DNA of 64,000 nt from Emcibacter sp048269205 (lineage in GTDB: Bacteria; Pseudomonadota; Alphaproteobacteria; Sphingomonadales; Emcibacteraceae): the NCBI RefSeq assembly GCF_048269205.1, contig NZ_JBLXJC010000001.1, positions 310,001 to 374,000 of the forward strand, written 5' to 3'. The translations under genes were made by a program, and so were the position numbers. Positions 40,912 to 50,446 of the stretch are shown here, in pieces (positions within the stretch are counted from its first letter, which is position 1; each line of letters starts with the position of its first letter). The notes under the pieces were generated by a model. The model saw nothing but the letters and a program-made list of their open reading frames with translations. It was not told where the DNA came from and did not search any database.

Positions 40912-42828
40912 TCAGCGCCCTTTGATCAGTTTACGGATCAGGAAGCGCGCCGGATGCAGGGCATGGATGATTTTCTTCTCCAGAGGCGGAACGTTTCCGG
41001 CCAGGATTCCTGTCAGATGGGTGGCCAGAAGAGGGGCGCTCAGGAACCCGCGCGCCCCCAGGGCGCTCAGGATATAGAGGTTGTTATGGTAGCGGGCATC
41101 GGGCAGCGGCCGGTGGCGCGGACCGTGTTTCAGGTCGTCATATTCCCGCAGGTAAAAATCCCGGTCCGGCGCCGGCCCTGCATAGGGCAGGTGATCGGGG
41201 CTGAAGTAGCGGATGGCGCTGCGCCCGCCCAGCAATTCGGCCTTGTCCAGTCCGGGCGCCAGGGCGGCGGCTTTCTCCCTGTTTTCCTCGTGCTCTTCCG
41301 GGGTCTGTGGCAGCGGTACGTCAGGATTTTCCACAGGCCGGAAGCTGGCACCGGCAAGCAGGGCGTCGCTGCCCTCTACGGTCAGTTTCGGCACCATATA
41401 TCCCTCTTCGGTGATCACATGGTCCGGACTTTCAGCCGGGGCGCGAAACAGGCTAACCTGGCCACTTAAAGCTTCCAGTGGCAGGTGGCCGGTCAGTTCG
41501 GATTTTCGAATCAGGGACGGTGCGGTCAGCACCATGGCATCAGCCTCGAAAAGGCTTCCTCCGTCGGCATCAAGAAGATGCCAGCGCCCGTGACGCTGTT
41601 CCAGCCGGTCTATCTCCAGACCGCCCCGGAATTCAAGGTCCCGGCCCAGAAATTCGCAAAGCTTTTCCGGGATCAGATAACCGAGGGCCGGAAGCTGGAG
41701 GCTGCCGTCCTCTTGTCGCTGCAAAATATGATCCGGCAGGGGAGTGCGTTCCATGAGACGCTCGAATCTTTCCTGCTCTTTTTCCGATGTGGCCCGCCGC
41801 TCAATGCCGCAGGGAGAAAATATTCCCTCGGGCAGGGCATGATAGAACTGCAGGGCATGCAAAAGGGCATGGCGGTGAAAACGTCCCTCCCGTCCGTCGT
41901 CAACACTGAGGAAAGGATCAAGAATGGCGGCCGGATTGCCCGAGGCTTCCTGCATGGGGGAGGCGTTCCGGTCGAGGATCGTGACCCGGTATCCCGCCCG
42001 GGCGAGATGCCAGCCGGTCATCATGCCGGCAATCCCGGCGCCCAGCACGGCAATTTGACCAGCACGATCCAGCGGGGCAGGCAGGCTGTACCAGGGTTCA
42101 CCGGCAAGGAAGCGGGGCGCGGTTATTGGCTGGTCGTTTCTGAAACTGCCGCGCAGACATTCCCGCTTGTGACCGAATCCCGGCGCCTTTTCCATCATGA
42201 AGCCCGCCTCTTCCAGTCCCCGGCGCACAAACCCGGCGGCGGTAAAGGTGGCAATCCGGGTGCCCGGTCCGCTCAGGCTGGCGACAGAGGTAAATAACTG
42301 CTCGTTCCACATGTCCGGATTGCGACGCGGGGCAAAGCCGTCCAGATACCAGGCATCCAGTGGCCGGGGGACAGCCTTGTCCAGCATGTCGCAGGCGTCG
42401 CCGAAGAGCAGCAGCAGGGTGATGCGTCCGCCGAACAGGCTGCGTTGGTGGAATCCCTCTATGCGCTCCGGCCAGACGGCCAGGAGTTCTTCCAGTTCAG
42501 GTGCCAGTTCCGGCCAGCGGGAGAGGGCCCGGCGGATATCCGCTGGCGAAAGCGGGTATTTTTCCACGGATAAATAGAAAAGCCGGGCCTCTTCGGGGGC
42601 TGTGGCAAGCCATTCCCGAACGGTGAGCAGGAAATTAAGCCCGGTGCCGAAACCGGTTTCGCCGATGCTGAACTGGTCTTGGTCTTTCCAGACGTCCGGG
42701 CCGCCAACACCCTGTAGAAAGACGTAACGGCTTTCTTCCAGCCCGTTTTCAGGATTGTAATAGATGTCGTCAAACCGCCGGGACGCGGGGGTCACATCAT
42801 CCTGCCAGTAAAGGTCGTCCGGCGACAT
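40912..42828 (-). CDS. mnmC: Bifunctional tRNA mnm5s2U biosynthesis protein MnmC
   Basis: 638 residues. N-terminal SAM methyltransferase (about 1-240; FSIGETGFGTGLNFLLTVREW) and C-terminal FAD-dependent oxidoreductase (from about 262; IAVLGAGIAGMMTGWHLARAG; ASGNPAAILDPFLS). Converts cmnm5U34 to mnm5U34 in tRNA in two steps. Both domains look intact. GGAGA upstream of the ATG. Co-directional with acsA, 83 bases from it. Confidence 0.94.
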   Translation of the reverse strand: MSPDDLYWQDDVTPASRRFDDIYYNPENGLEESRYVFLQGVGGPDVWKDQDQFSIGETGFGTGLNFLLTVREWLATAPEEARLFYLSVEKYPLSPADIRRALSRWPELAPELEELLAVWPERIEGFHQRSLFGGRITLLLLFGDACDMLDKAVPRPLDAWYLDGFAPRRNPDMWNEQLFTSVASLSGPGTRIATFTAAGFVRRGLEEAGFMMEKAPGFGHKRECLRGSFRNDQPITAPRFLAGEPWYSLPAPLDRAGQIAVLGAGIAGMMTGWHLARAGYRVTILDRNASPMQEASGNPAAILDPFLSVDDGREGRFHRHALLHALQFYHALPEGIFSPCGIERRATSEKEQERFERLMERTPLPDHILQRQEDGSLQLPALGYLIPEKLCEFLGRDLEFRGGLEIDRLEQRHGRWHLLDADGGSLFEADAMVLTAPSLIRKSELTGHLPLEALSGQVSLFRAPAESPDHVITEEGYMVPKLTVEGSDALLAGASFRPVENPDVPLPQTPEEHEENREKAAALAPGLDKAELLGGRSAIRYFSPDHLPYAGPAPDRDFYLREYDDLKHGPRHRPLPDARYHNNLYILSALGARGFLSAPLLATHLTGILAGNVPPLEKKIIHALHPARFLIRKLIKGR

Positions 42829-42884
42829 TCGCTATTTTCTCCATATGCAACAGTCATGCCCCGATCATAGGAAACCCTGCGCCG

Positions 42885-42916
42885 GAAGCAATTGCCATTT
42901 GAAGCAATTGGCATTT
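42885..42916. repeat. Two-copy 16-base tandem repeat
   Basis: GAAGCAATTGCCATTT (42885-42900) is followed immediately by GAAGCAATTGGCATTT (42901-42916), 15 of 16 identical, between mnmC and the next gene. Could be a regulator site pair or a simple duplication. Confidence 0.7.
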
Positions 42917-42978
42917 TGCGGGATTGCCGCTATGCTGCTGCCGGTATGGTTAACAGTGCATTCAGGGAGAGAGTTTGA

Positions 42979-43566
42979 ATGAAAACCGGTCGGTTATGTG
43001 GCGTGCTGTTTCTGTTGCTTGTGGCAATGGTACAGCCCGGGTATGCGAAGGACAGCAAGAAACCGATTATTCCCTGTTCTCATCCGGTCTTCAGGCTGTT
43101 TGACTTCTGGGTCGGGGAATGGCTGGTCTATCACCGGGACAGCGGCAAGCTGGCAGGCTATGACCGGGTCAGCCGGACCCTCGCCGGTTGCGCCCTGCAG
43201 CAGAGCTGGATTTCACTGGACGACCATTTTTCCTCTCCGAAAGTGCCTTTTCGGATGAACGGCAAGAGCCTGACCGCCTTTGACGGGGCCCAGTGGGTGC
43301 AGTTCTGGGTCGATAACCAGGCCGGTTCCCAGGTGCTTAAAGGCGGGCCCGAGGACAAGTCCTTCATTTTATATTCGGAGACACCTGTAGGCGGTTATGA
43401 CTACAGGATGAGCTGGGTCCCGAACAAGGACGGTACGCTCCTGAACCGGTCCGAACGCCGCAAGGAAGGGACCGGGGAATGGGAAACGGTTTTCGATTTC
43501 ATTTATCACCGCAATCTCAACCAGCGCCGGTTTGAGGACGAGGAAGAGGATCAGAGTGATAATTGA
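42979..43566 (+). CDS. Secreted DUF1579-like protein of unknown function
   Basis: 195 residues. Signal peptide LCGVLFLLLVAMVQPGYA, then a lipocalin/DUF1579-like beta pattern beginning FRLFDFWVGEWLVYHRDSG, a stretch typical of that family, with WVQFWVDNQAGSQVLKGG in the middle. The C-terminus is very acidic (EDEEEDQ). AGGGAGAG precedes the ATG. Confidence 0.75.
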   Translation: MKTGRLCGVLFLLLVAMVQPGYAKDSKKPIIPCSHPVFRLFDFWVGEWLVYHRDSGKLAGYDRVSRTLAGCALQQSWISLDDHFSSPKVPFRMNGKSLTAFDGAQWVQFWVDNQAGSQVLKGGPEDKSFILYSETPVGGYDYRMSWVPNKDGTLLNRSERRKEGTGEWETVFDFIYHRNLNQRRFEDEEEDQSDN

Positions 43567-43634
43567 GTATACGGATTAATCTTTAGGTAAGCTCCGGTGT
43601 CTAGACTTTGCGATATGGTATGGAGCTTTTGGGC

Positions 43635-45989
43635 ATGGTCCTTAATATGGGGGAACAATTGAATCTGATCAGGTTAGCAGGTGCGGTCATTGCCGTCCCC
43701 CTGATTTTCGGGCTTGCCGGCTGCGGCGGCTCGGGGGGGAGCGGGCCTGTTGCTTCCCCGGTGCCTGCCACTTCCGACCCGACACCTGCGCCGACGGTGC
43801 CTATTGTGCCGGTCGTCAATTATAACACTGCGGAATATCGCCTGAATTACGGACTTGACCAGATCGGGGCCATTGCCGCCTATGAAGCGGGGGCTACAGG
43901 ACAAGGTATCACCGTGGCGGTGATCGATTCCGGGATTGATACGGATAATCCGGAACTGGACAACAATATCCATTCAGCAAGCATCAATATCATTTCCGGC
44001 AGCCCGTCAGGTGTTGAGGATCTGAGTGGTCACGGGACGGCGGTCGCCGGGGTAATCGCGGCTGAAAAAAACAATACCTGGGTGCATGGAGTGGCCTTTG
44101 ACTCGACCATTCTCGCCATTAATGCGGCACACCCGGGATCATGTGAAACAGAAGACGGCTGCGTATTTTATGATAACGATATTGCCGATGCGGTGGATTA
44201 TGCTGTCGCGCGCGGCGCCAAGGTCATCAATATCAGCCTTGGTGGTGACGCGCCCAACAATTCACAGCTGAAAAATGCGTTGCAGGATGCGGTGGAGGCC
44301 GGCCTGGTGATTGTCATTGCCGCAGGCAACATAGAAGACAGCGATCCCGCGGGCACAGGAGACGAACCCCAGGCTTCCAGTCTGGATGCGCTGGAAAACT
44401 GGGCCAATGGCCAGATTATCATTGCCGGATCGGTGAATGAAGCCAACCAGATCAGCGATTTCAGTTACAAAGCTGGTGACGATGCCCGGGAGGTCTTTCT
44501 GGTGGCAGCAGGTGAAGGCGTGCCTGTTGTTGACAAGGATGAAGATTTTCACTGGCTCTATTCCGGCACATCTTTCGCTACGCCCCATATCGCCGGGGCG
44601 GCGGCACTTTTGTTCCAGGCCTTTCCCAACCTGACCGGCGAACAGGTGGCGGAATTGCTCTATAGCACGGCTACCGATCTGGGGGATGCCGGGCTTGACC
44701 CGGTTTATGGCTCCGGTCTGGTCAATCTGACGGCTGCCTTTGCCCCGCAGGGCGCCACGTCGGTGGCAGTGAAGACCGCGTCCGGCGATGTGACGACCCT
44801 GTCGACGGACAATAGCGTCATATACGATCCCGGCGCTTTTGGCAGTCTCGCCGGAATGGCGTCGGCGCTTAGCGACAGCATGATGCTGGACGGTTACAAC
44901 CGGTCATACAGCATTGACCTGGGCGGCAGTATCCGTACTGCCGAGACGGGGCCGCGTCTTTCCACCATCATTGACAGCAGCCTTGAGGCCCGGGACGCGA
45001 CATTGTCTTTGTCATCCACGGCGGAAATCAGTTTTTCCTGGAAAGAGGAAGACCGGTTCCGGGACATCGATGCGCTTTACTTCAGCAACCGGAATGCGGC
45101 GGAGAAACGTGTCCGTGACCTGCGCTTTTCTTTCCGTCAGGATTTGCCGGACGGGGCGCATTTCAATCTCGCCAGCGGTCTGACGGTGGCGGAAATCACC
45201 TCTGACTATAATCATGATGACTTTCTGACCATCGGCAAGGGAGATTTCCTGTCCCTGATGATCCGCGACGGCAGCGAAACTGCGCTGATGGGCCTGCCGC
45301 TGAACCGGGAAACCCGGCTCCGGATGTCATTGGGCCAGGGGCAGAAGACATATGACGGCCTTGACCTGGAGACCGAAAGCACCCTGCTTCTTACCGAACT
45401 GGAACATGACATTTTTCCGTCCCTCATTGCCGGAATCGATATAGGGTTCCTGCATGAAAAAGGCACCGTTCTCGGCAGTCTTTCCGATGGCGCCCTGAAA
45501 ATCGGGGAAGGGGCAAACAGCCTGTTCGGCACCCTCAATTTCGACTATGCCCTGTCCGGGAAACTCAGCCTGTTCGGCAGTCTTTCCTATGGTATTACCG
45601 ATGTGAAGGCGGCGACGGCCAGTTTGCTTGGCAACATGGACAGATTGCTGTCCCGTAGTTTCTCTCTTGGTCTGAAAGGCCGTAATCTTGCCGGGCTCGG
45701 CGAACAGATGAGCCTGGCGCTAAGTCAGCCGCTCCGGGTCGAGAGCGGACAGGCGGGCGTCAGTTATGTGGAAAGCCGGGACTATGTGAACGATGTGCTG
45801 AACTTTTCCAGCCGACAGATCTCCCTTGTCCCGGACGGCCGGGAACTGGATATTGAGCTGGCCCTGGAGACGGGAAACTTTTTTGGCGCCAGATTGCGCG
45901 TCAACCTGCTGCATCAGATCAATCCGGGACACAGCAGCAGGGCCGGGGACAGTTCATCTGTCCTGCTCAGGCTTTCCTCCGGTTTCTGA
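43635..45989 (+). CDS. Lipidated S8 subtilisin-like autotransporter protease
   Basis: 784 residues. Lipobox FGLAGCGG (Cys30) at the end of the signal peptide, then a proline-rich linker and a subtilase domain with the full triad Asp98 (AVIDSGIDTD), His133 (SGHGTAVAG) and Ser313 (YSGTSFATPH). From about residue 530 the rest reads as an autotransporter beta-barrel ending in LLRLSSGF. Lipidated subtilase autotransporters such as NalP and SphB1 anchor to the outer membrane and process other surface proteins. ATG 43635 has GGAG nine bases upstream; ATG 43620 and TTG 43608 are alternatives. Followed after 8 bases by a small lipoprotein gene. Confidence 0.9.
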   Translation: MVLNMGEQLNLIRLAGAVIAVPLIFGLAGCGGSGGSGPVASPVPATSDPTPAPTVPIVPVVNYNTAEYRLNYGLDQIGAIAAYEAGATGQGITVAVIDSGIDTDNPELDNNIHSASINIISGSPSGVEDLSGHGTAVAGVIAAEKNNTWVHGVAFDSTILAINAAHPGSCETEDGCVFYDNDIADAVDYAVARGAKVINISLGGDAPNNSQLKNALQDAVEAGLVIVIAAGNIEDSDPAGTGDEPQASSLDALENWANGQIIIAGSVNEANQISDFSYKAGDDAREVFLVAAGEGVPVVDKDEDFHWLYSGTSFATPHIAGAAALLFQAFPNLTGEQVAELLYSTATDLGDAGLDPVYGSGLVNLTAAFAPQGATSVAVKTASGDVTTLSTDNSVIYDPGAFGSLAGMASALSDSMMLDGYNRSYSIDLGGSIRTAETGPRLSTIIDSSLEARDATLSLSSTAEISFSWKEEDRFRDIDALYFSNRNAAEKRVRDLRFSFRQDLPDGAHFNLASGLTVAEITSDYNHDDFLTIGKGDFLSLMIRDGSETALMGLPLNRETRLRMSLGQGQKTYDGLDLETESTLLLTELEHDIFPSLIAGIDIGFLHEKGTVLGSLSDGALKIGEGANSLFGTLNFDYALSGKLSLFGSLSYGITDVKAATASLLGNMDRLLSRSFSLGLKGRNLAGLGEQMSLALSQPLRVESGQAGVSYVESRDYVNDVLNFSSRQISLVPDGRELDIELALETGNFFGARLRVNLLHQINPGHSSRAGDSSSVLLRLSSGF

Positions 45990-45997
45990 GGTGAGAT

Positions 45998-46276
45998 ATG
46001 AAATATCTGATGGTTCTTCTTTCGACAGTGATGCTTGCAGCCTGTGCAAGGGGAGACGGTTTTCCGCGTGCCGCCTCGGCAGATTGGCCGGCCGGCACGA
46101 TCGAAACCTCCGCGGGGGTATATCAGGTGCCGCTGGGGCCGGATAAAGACGGCTGCATGCGATATCAGACAAAGGTTCCGGGTGCCATGACCGCCCAGGT
46201 GGTCAAATACAGGACAAAGGGCGGCTCTTTCACCATGAACAAAATGGAAGCCGACTGTCTTTCTTCCGGGGATTAG
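45998..46276 (+). CDS. Small lipoprotein downstream of the autotransporter protease
   Basis: 92 residues, lipobox MLAACAR (Cys16). The mature part has GVYQVPLGPDKDGCMRYQTK and two cysteines likely to form a disulfide. GAGGTGAG before the ATG and 8 bases after the protease stop, so almost certainly co-translated. Function unknown. Confidence 0.78.
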   Translation: MKYLMVLLSTVMLAACARGDGFPRAASADWPAGTIETSAGVYQVPLGPDKDGCMRYQTKVPGAMTAQVVKYRTKGGSFTMNKMEADCLSSGD

Positions 46277-46289
46277 AACCGGTTGCCGT

Positions 46290-48515
46290 CTAGCCAGACA
46301 ATTTGTCGTTGTGGATCTGGACCCAGTCCTCGAACTGTGCGACAGGCAATGGTTCGGCGAAGTGGAACCCCTGCAACACGTCACATCCCTTCTGGCGCAG
46401 AAGCTGGACATGTTCTTCTGTCTCCACACCTTCTGCCACGACTTTTAGACCCAGACTGTGGCCCAGGCGAATGATGGCATCGGTGATGGCCGCATCGTCA
46501 TGGTCCTCGGTGATATCCCGGATAAAGGACTGGTCGATTTTCAGCTGATGGACCGAGAATCTCTTGAGATAGGCAAGCGAGCTGTATCCGGTGCCGAAAT
46601 CGTCTATGGCGAGTGTGACGCCGAGACTGGACAGTTTTTCCAATTTTGGAATGATGGCAGCCTTGTCGGCGATTACCATGCCCTCCGTGATCTCCAGCTC
46701 GAGCCACTGGGGAGCGAGTTTTGAGTTGTACAGGGCATCTTCCACGCGTTCTGTAAAGTCACTGAGGTGAAACTGCTTGGCAGATATATTCACACAGACC
46801 CTGAACGGGGGTAGTCCCCGTTCCTGCCATTCCTTTGCCTGACGGCAGGCGGTTTCCATGATCCATTGGCCAATGGGGATGATCTCTCCGCAATTTTCGG
46901 CAATGGGAATAAATTGATTGGGCGGCACAATACCCCGGGTCGGATGACACCAGCGGACCAGTGCCTCGGCGCCGACAATGCTGTTGTCGATGGTGTCCAG
47001 CTGCGGCTGGTAATAGAGGCTCAATTCGTTTTTCTCGATGGCCTCGCTCAAATCCATCTCGATTTCCTTTTCCGCCTTGGCGGAAGCGTCCATCAGGGAA
47101 TCATAGATGCGATACAGCCTGCGGCCGTTGTCCTTGGCCTGATAAAGGGCCACATCGGCCATACGGATCAGTTCATCCGGGTTGCGGGAATCATGAGGAA
47201 AGAAGCTGATGCCGATATTGGTGCCCACATGATGGATTTTATCGTCAATCTCGATCGGCTGCTGGATGCTGTCGAGAATCCGCTGCGCAATTTTTGTGAC
47301 CACTGATTCATCGTCCAGGTTGGTAAAGACAATAGCGAATTCGTCGCCGCCGAGCCTGGCTACTGTGTCCACTTCCCGGGCGCATTCTATCAGCCGTTCC
47401 GCCACAATCCGCAGCAGACGGTCGCCGGTGGCATGGCCGTAAAGGTCATTCACGGGCTTGAACATGTCCAGATCAAGGAACATGACGGAAACTTTCTTGC
47501 CCAGGCGTTTCGCCATTCTCAGGGCTTCATCAAGGCGCTGTTGTAACAGATTACGATTGGCCAGTCCCGTCAGGCTGTCATGCATGGCCATTTTCCGGAT
47601 CAGGGCCTCGGCCTCGAACCTTTCCGTGACGTCGCGGACCAGTACCGTAAACTGTTTTTGCTCGCCAATGCCGACTTCCCGGATGCTCAGTTCGACTGGA
47701 AAATGGGTGCCGTTTTTGCGGTAACCGGTTTCCTTGCGTTTATATTCCTTTTTTTCCCGCTCAAGGGAATCGAAATAGATAACGAGGTCTTCCTGGTTCA
47801 CGAAAAATGTGGAATTCAGAAGGAACAGCAGACTCTGTCCGATCACGTCATCAACAGTATAGCCGAACATTTTCTCGATCGCGTGGTTGGCGGCCACGAT
47901 AACAGCATTTTTATCGATGGTCAGAAGGCCGTCCGTCATTGCATCCAGAATGGCCTGGGTGTGGCGTGCGGATTCCTCGGCTCTGTTCTGTGCGGCAACA
48001 AGTTCTTTGGCAAGTTCCAGGGTATCCAACGAGCCGTTTTTACCGGCGTCTCCTGTTTTGTCCTGGCTCTCGGCTGCGTTATTATTTCTTTGAACACCAA
48101 TTTTTTTGCGGGATGTGATATCCGCCAGGGTCAGCACATAACCGGTGCCGGGAAGGACTTCTCCCCTGATTTCCACATGTTTGCCGTTTTCCAGATTATG
48201 TTCGGCGGAGAACGCAGAAAGATTGTCCGCCAGGTCGGCTTTTTTCATCCTGGCAATCATGGCGTCGGAAACGGAGTCTTTTTGATCGGAGCAAGCAGGG
48301 GCTGCGTGTTCAAGAACATCACGCAGATAGGTGGTTTCGCCGAAAATGCTTTCCGGTATTTCGAGAATATTCAGAAGCTTCCTGTTCAAGGTTTCCAAAC
48401 GCAGGTTGCGGTCAAAATACGCAACCCCATGTGGCAACCCCTCGAGCAAAAACTGAATATCGCCTGCCGCTGGTGCAGCTGTTTTTTTTCTTACCGGCAA
48501 TATATCACCATTCAT
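46290..48515 (-). CDS. PAS-PAS-GGDEF-EAL c-di-GMP turnover protein
   Basis: 741 residues, no membrane segment. PAS-like domain at about 18-140, second PAS at about 185-300, GGDEF domain with intact RLGGDEFAIV (GGDEF 389-393), EAL domain with intact GAEALVRW (EAL 517-519) and DDFGTGYSSLAYLKRF. Both catalytic motifs being intact allows either cyclase or phosphodiesterase activity. Cytoplasmic signal input through PAS. Convergent with the small lipoprotein. Confidence 0.95.
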   Translation of the reverse strand: MNGDILPVRKKTAAPAAGDIQFLLEGLPHGVAYFDRNLRLETLNRKLLNILEIPESIFGETTYLRDVLEHAAPACSDQKDSVSDAMIARMKKADLADNLSAFSAEHNLENGKHVEIRGEVLPGTGYVLTLADITSRKKIGVQRNNNAAESQDKTGDAGKNGSLDTLELAKELVAAQNRAEESARHTQAILDAMTDGLLTIDKNAVIVAANHAIEKMFGYTVDDVIGQSLLFLLNSTFFVNQEDLVIYFDSLEREKKEYKRKETGYRKNGTHFPVELSIREVGIGEQKQFTVLVRDVTERFEAEALIRKMAMHDSLTGLANRNLLQQRLDEALRMAKRLGKKVSVMFLDLDMFKPVNDLYGHATGDRLLRIVAERLIECAREVDTVARLGGDEFAIVFTNLDDESVVTKIAQRILDSIQQPIEIDDKIHHVGTNIGISFFPHDSRNPDELIRMADVALYQAKDNGRRLYRIYDSLMDASAKAEKEIEMDLSEAIEKNELSLYYQPQLDTIDNSIVGAEALVRWCHPTRGIVPPNQFIPIAENCGEIIPIGQWIMETACRQAKEWQERGLPPFRVCVNISAKQFHLSDFTERVEDALYNSKLAPQWLELEITEGMVIADKAAIIPKLEKLSSLGVTLAIDDFGTGYSSLAYLKRFSVHQLKIDQSFIRDITEDHDDAAITDAIIRLGHSLGLKVVAEGVETEEHVQLLRQKGCDVLQGFHFAEPLPVAQFEDWVQIHNDKLSG

Positions 48516-48892
48516 ACTATGTGCTGAATCCCTGTCTGCAATTCTGACGAGTTTAGGGGGGCAGGCTTAATTTGTGGTTAACGCAAAGCAAATAGATAAA
48601 TATAAATCTATCAATCGGCATGGGGGGTAAGTCTTTTTATTTGCAAGAGAAAATACATTCTCCCCGCGGGGGGATTGTTCGACAATTCCCTTTATGCGAC
48701 CATGGGCAGAATACCCTCATTTGTTGAATATCTTCGATTTTCGCGTCCCTTTGTCTGTCGGGTAACTGCCGTAAAATTTCGTCCATTGGCCGAGCCCCCG
48801 GACGGAATTATTTTGCCAGCCCGGGGACGAAATGCTAAATCGGCTTCAGACAACAGTCATATTTGATGCCGAAGGCCCGGCAGGACGTGGAA
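48516..48892. other. 377-base region between the GGDEF-EAL gene and the tusA-like operon
   Basis: No gene recognised. It holds the promoters of both sides. ATTTCGTCC (48776-48784) and GGACGAAAT (48825-48833) form a 9-base inverted repeat, and CCCCGG (48796-48801) can alternatively pair with CCGGGG (48821-48826); the two right arms overlap, so the pairings exclude each other. TCCCC-GC-GGGGGA lies near 48660. Confidence 0.5.
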
Positions 48893-49150
48893 ATGAACAA
48901 GGAAAGAGAAGTCAGGGAACTGGATGTATCAGGACACAAATGTCCCATTCCGGTGCTGCGTCTCCGGAAAATGCTGGAAATCAGTGCACCGTCCTCCTAT
49001 ATCAGGGTCAGGGCCACGGACGAGATGACCCTTCTGGATATTCCGCACTTCTGTCACCAGGCCGGCCATAAACTGGAAGAACAGAGTGAAGAGGACGGCG
49101 AATATATATATCTGGTCCGCAAATGCGGCGCACAGGGCAAATCAGGGTAG
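48893..49150 (+). CDS. TusA-family sulfur carrier protein
   Basis: 85 residues. The CPxP signature is at 17-20 (DVSGHKCPIPVLRLRKML), with Cys17 the sulfur-carrying residue, in a TusA-type two-layer fold. ATG 48893 follows CAGGACGTGG; an upstream TTG 48863 would add 10 residues. First gene of a five-gene unit with SufE, truncated hemoglobin and two thioesterases; sulfur carrier to SufE transfer is a plausible pairing. Confidence 0.88.
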   Translation: MNKEREVRELDVSGHKCPIPVLRLRKMLEISAPSSYIRVRATDEMTLLDIPHFCHQAGHKLEEQSEEDGEYIYLVRKCGAQGKSG

Positions 49151-49158
49151 CATCAGTT

Positions 49159-49569
49159 ATGAACATCAGCGAAGTCATCGAGACCTTTGAATTTCTGGAA
49201 GACTGGGAAGACCGCTATAAATATATCATCGACCTCGGCCGGGATCTGCCGGAACTGGATGAAGCGGAAAAGACCGAGGAAAACAGGGTGCATGGCTGTA
49301 CCAGCCGGGTCTGGCTGGTGCATGGCCTGGAGAACGGCAAGGTGGTCTTTCGGGGCGAGAGCGATGCCCATATCGTCAAGGGGCTGGTGGCGCTGATGCT
49401 GATGATCTATTCAGGCAAAAGCCCGGCCGAGATCATGAAGACCAATGCCCGTGATGTTCTCAACCAGCTGGGACTTGAAAAACATCTGTCTCCCATGCGC
49501 ACCAACGGCCTGTTTGCCATGGACGAGAAAATCAAATCCGTTGCCCGGGCCTATGCCGGGGTGACCTGA
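49159..49569 (+). CDS. sufE: SufE-type sulfur acceptor
   Basis: 136 residues. Cys47 in RVHGCTSRVWL is the persulfide-accepting cysteine; the core FEFLEDWEDRYKYIIDLGR and GLVALMLMIYSGKSP are family-typical. Takes sulfur from a cysteine desulfurase for Fe-S assembly. The stop and the next ATG share a base (TGATG-type overlap at 49569), so it is coupled to the hemoglobin gene. The desulfurase is not in the window. Confidence 0.94.
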   Translation: MNISEVIETFEFLEDWEDRYKYIIDLGRDLPELDEAEKTEENRVHGCTSRVWLVHGLENGKVVFRGESDAHIVKGLVALMLMIYSGKSPAEIMKTNARDVLNQLGLEKHLSPMRTNGLFAMDEKIKSVARAYAGVT

Positions 49570-49988
49570 TGGTATTTTCCGAAATTACCCCCGAGAATAT
49601 CAAAACCCTGGTGGATAGCTTCTATGGCAAAATCCGCGAGGATGAGCTGCTTGGCCCCATTTTCATGGAAAAGATCGGTGACCGATGGCAGGAGCATCTG
49701 CCGAAAATGTATGCCTTCTGGGGCAATGTGATGCTGAAAACCGGCGGGTATGACGGTCGGCCCGTGCCGCCCCATGTGGGGATCAAAGGCATCAACAGGG
49801 AGATGTTTTCCCGCTGGCTCGAGCTTTTTCATGCCACAGCGCAGGAGCTGTACGAGCCGGAGCTGGCAGAGAAGTTTGTTGCCCGCAGTAATCTTATTGC
49901 GGAAAGCCTGCAAATTGCTATCTTCAGGATACTGGGCCAGGAAGGCGGGTTTGTCGCCAAGCCCTGGACCCCGGGGGACCAGAGTTAA
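49569..49988 (+). CDS. Group III truncated hemoglobin
   Basis: 139 residues. TrHb fold with FYGKIREDELLGPIFMEKIG at the N-terminus, the FWGNVMLKTGGYDG stretch typical of group III, and the proximal heme His in RWLELFHATAQELY. Binds O2/NO; may protect cytoplasmic Fe-S chemistry. Coupled to sufE by a one-base overlap. Confidence 0.92.
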   Translation: MVFSEITPENIKTLVDSFYGKIREDELLGPIFMEKIGDRWQEHLPKMYAFWGNVMLKTGGYDGRPVPPHVGIKGINREMFSRWLELFHATAQELYEPELAEKFVARSNLIAESLQIAIFRILGQEGGFVAKPWTPGDQS

Positions 49989-50011
49989 ACAACAGGGATA
50001 GAACAGCTGTC

Positions 50012-50446
50012 ATGGCCATGGATCTAAAGGAAATTGTCTTTTTCATTCCCCATGCCAAAAAGCTTGGGCTCAGGTTTGTCGAAACCGACGGTGATGCCAT
50101 GATTGTGGAAATGCCTTTCCAGGAAGCTATTGTCGCCCGCAAGGGCAGTGGAATCATTGCCAATGGCGCCGTTACCACCATGATGGATACGGCGCTAGGG
50201 GCGGCGGTGTTCAAACGTCTGGGTGAAATGAGGAAGCTGGCGACCCTGGACCTGAGGATGGACTTCCTGAGGCCCTGCCTGCCGAACCATACGGTTTATT
50301 CCCGCACCGAATGTATTCGCTTGACCCGCGAAGTGGCCTTCGCCAGGGGGGTGGCCTGGTGTGATGATCCGGAAAAACCTGTGGCCCAGTCCATGGCGGC
50401 CTTTTCCATTGCAGAGATTAGTCTGGATTCCGGAGCGGGAAAATGA
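50012..50446 (+). CDS. PaaI-family hotdog thioesterase
   Basis: 144 residues. Hotdog fold with KGSGIIANGAVTTMMDTALG (helix with the catalytic acid), TLDLRMDFLRP as the central strand and a C-terminal CDDPEKPVAQSMAAF. Hydrolyses an acyl-CoA. Start could be ATG 50012 or 50018. Overlaps the next thioesterase gene by four bases. Confidence 0.9.
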   Translation: MAMDLKEIVFFIPHAKKLGLRFVETDGDAMIVEMPFQEAIVARKGSGIIANGAVTTMMDTALGAAVFKRLGEMRKLATLDLRMDFLRPCLPNHTVYSRTECIRLTREVAFARGVAWCDDPEKPVAQSMAAFSIAEISLDSGAGK

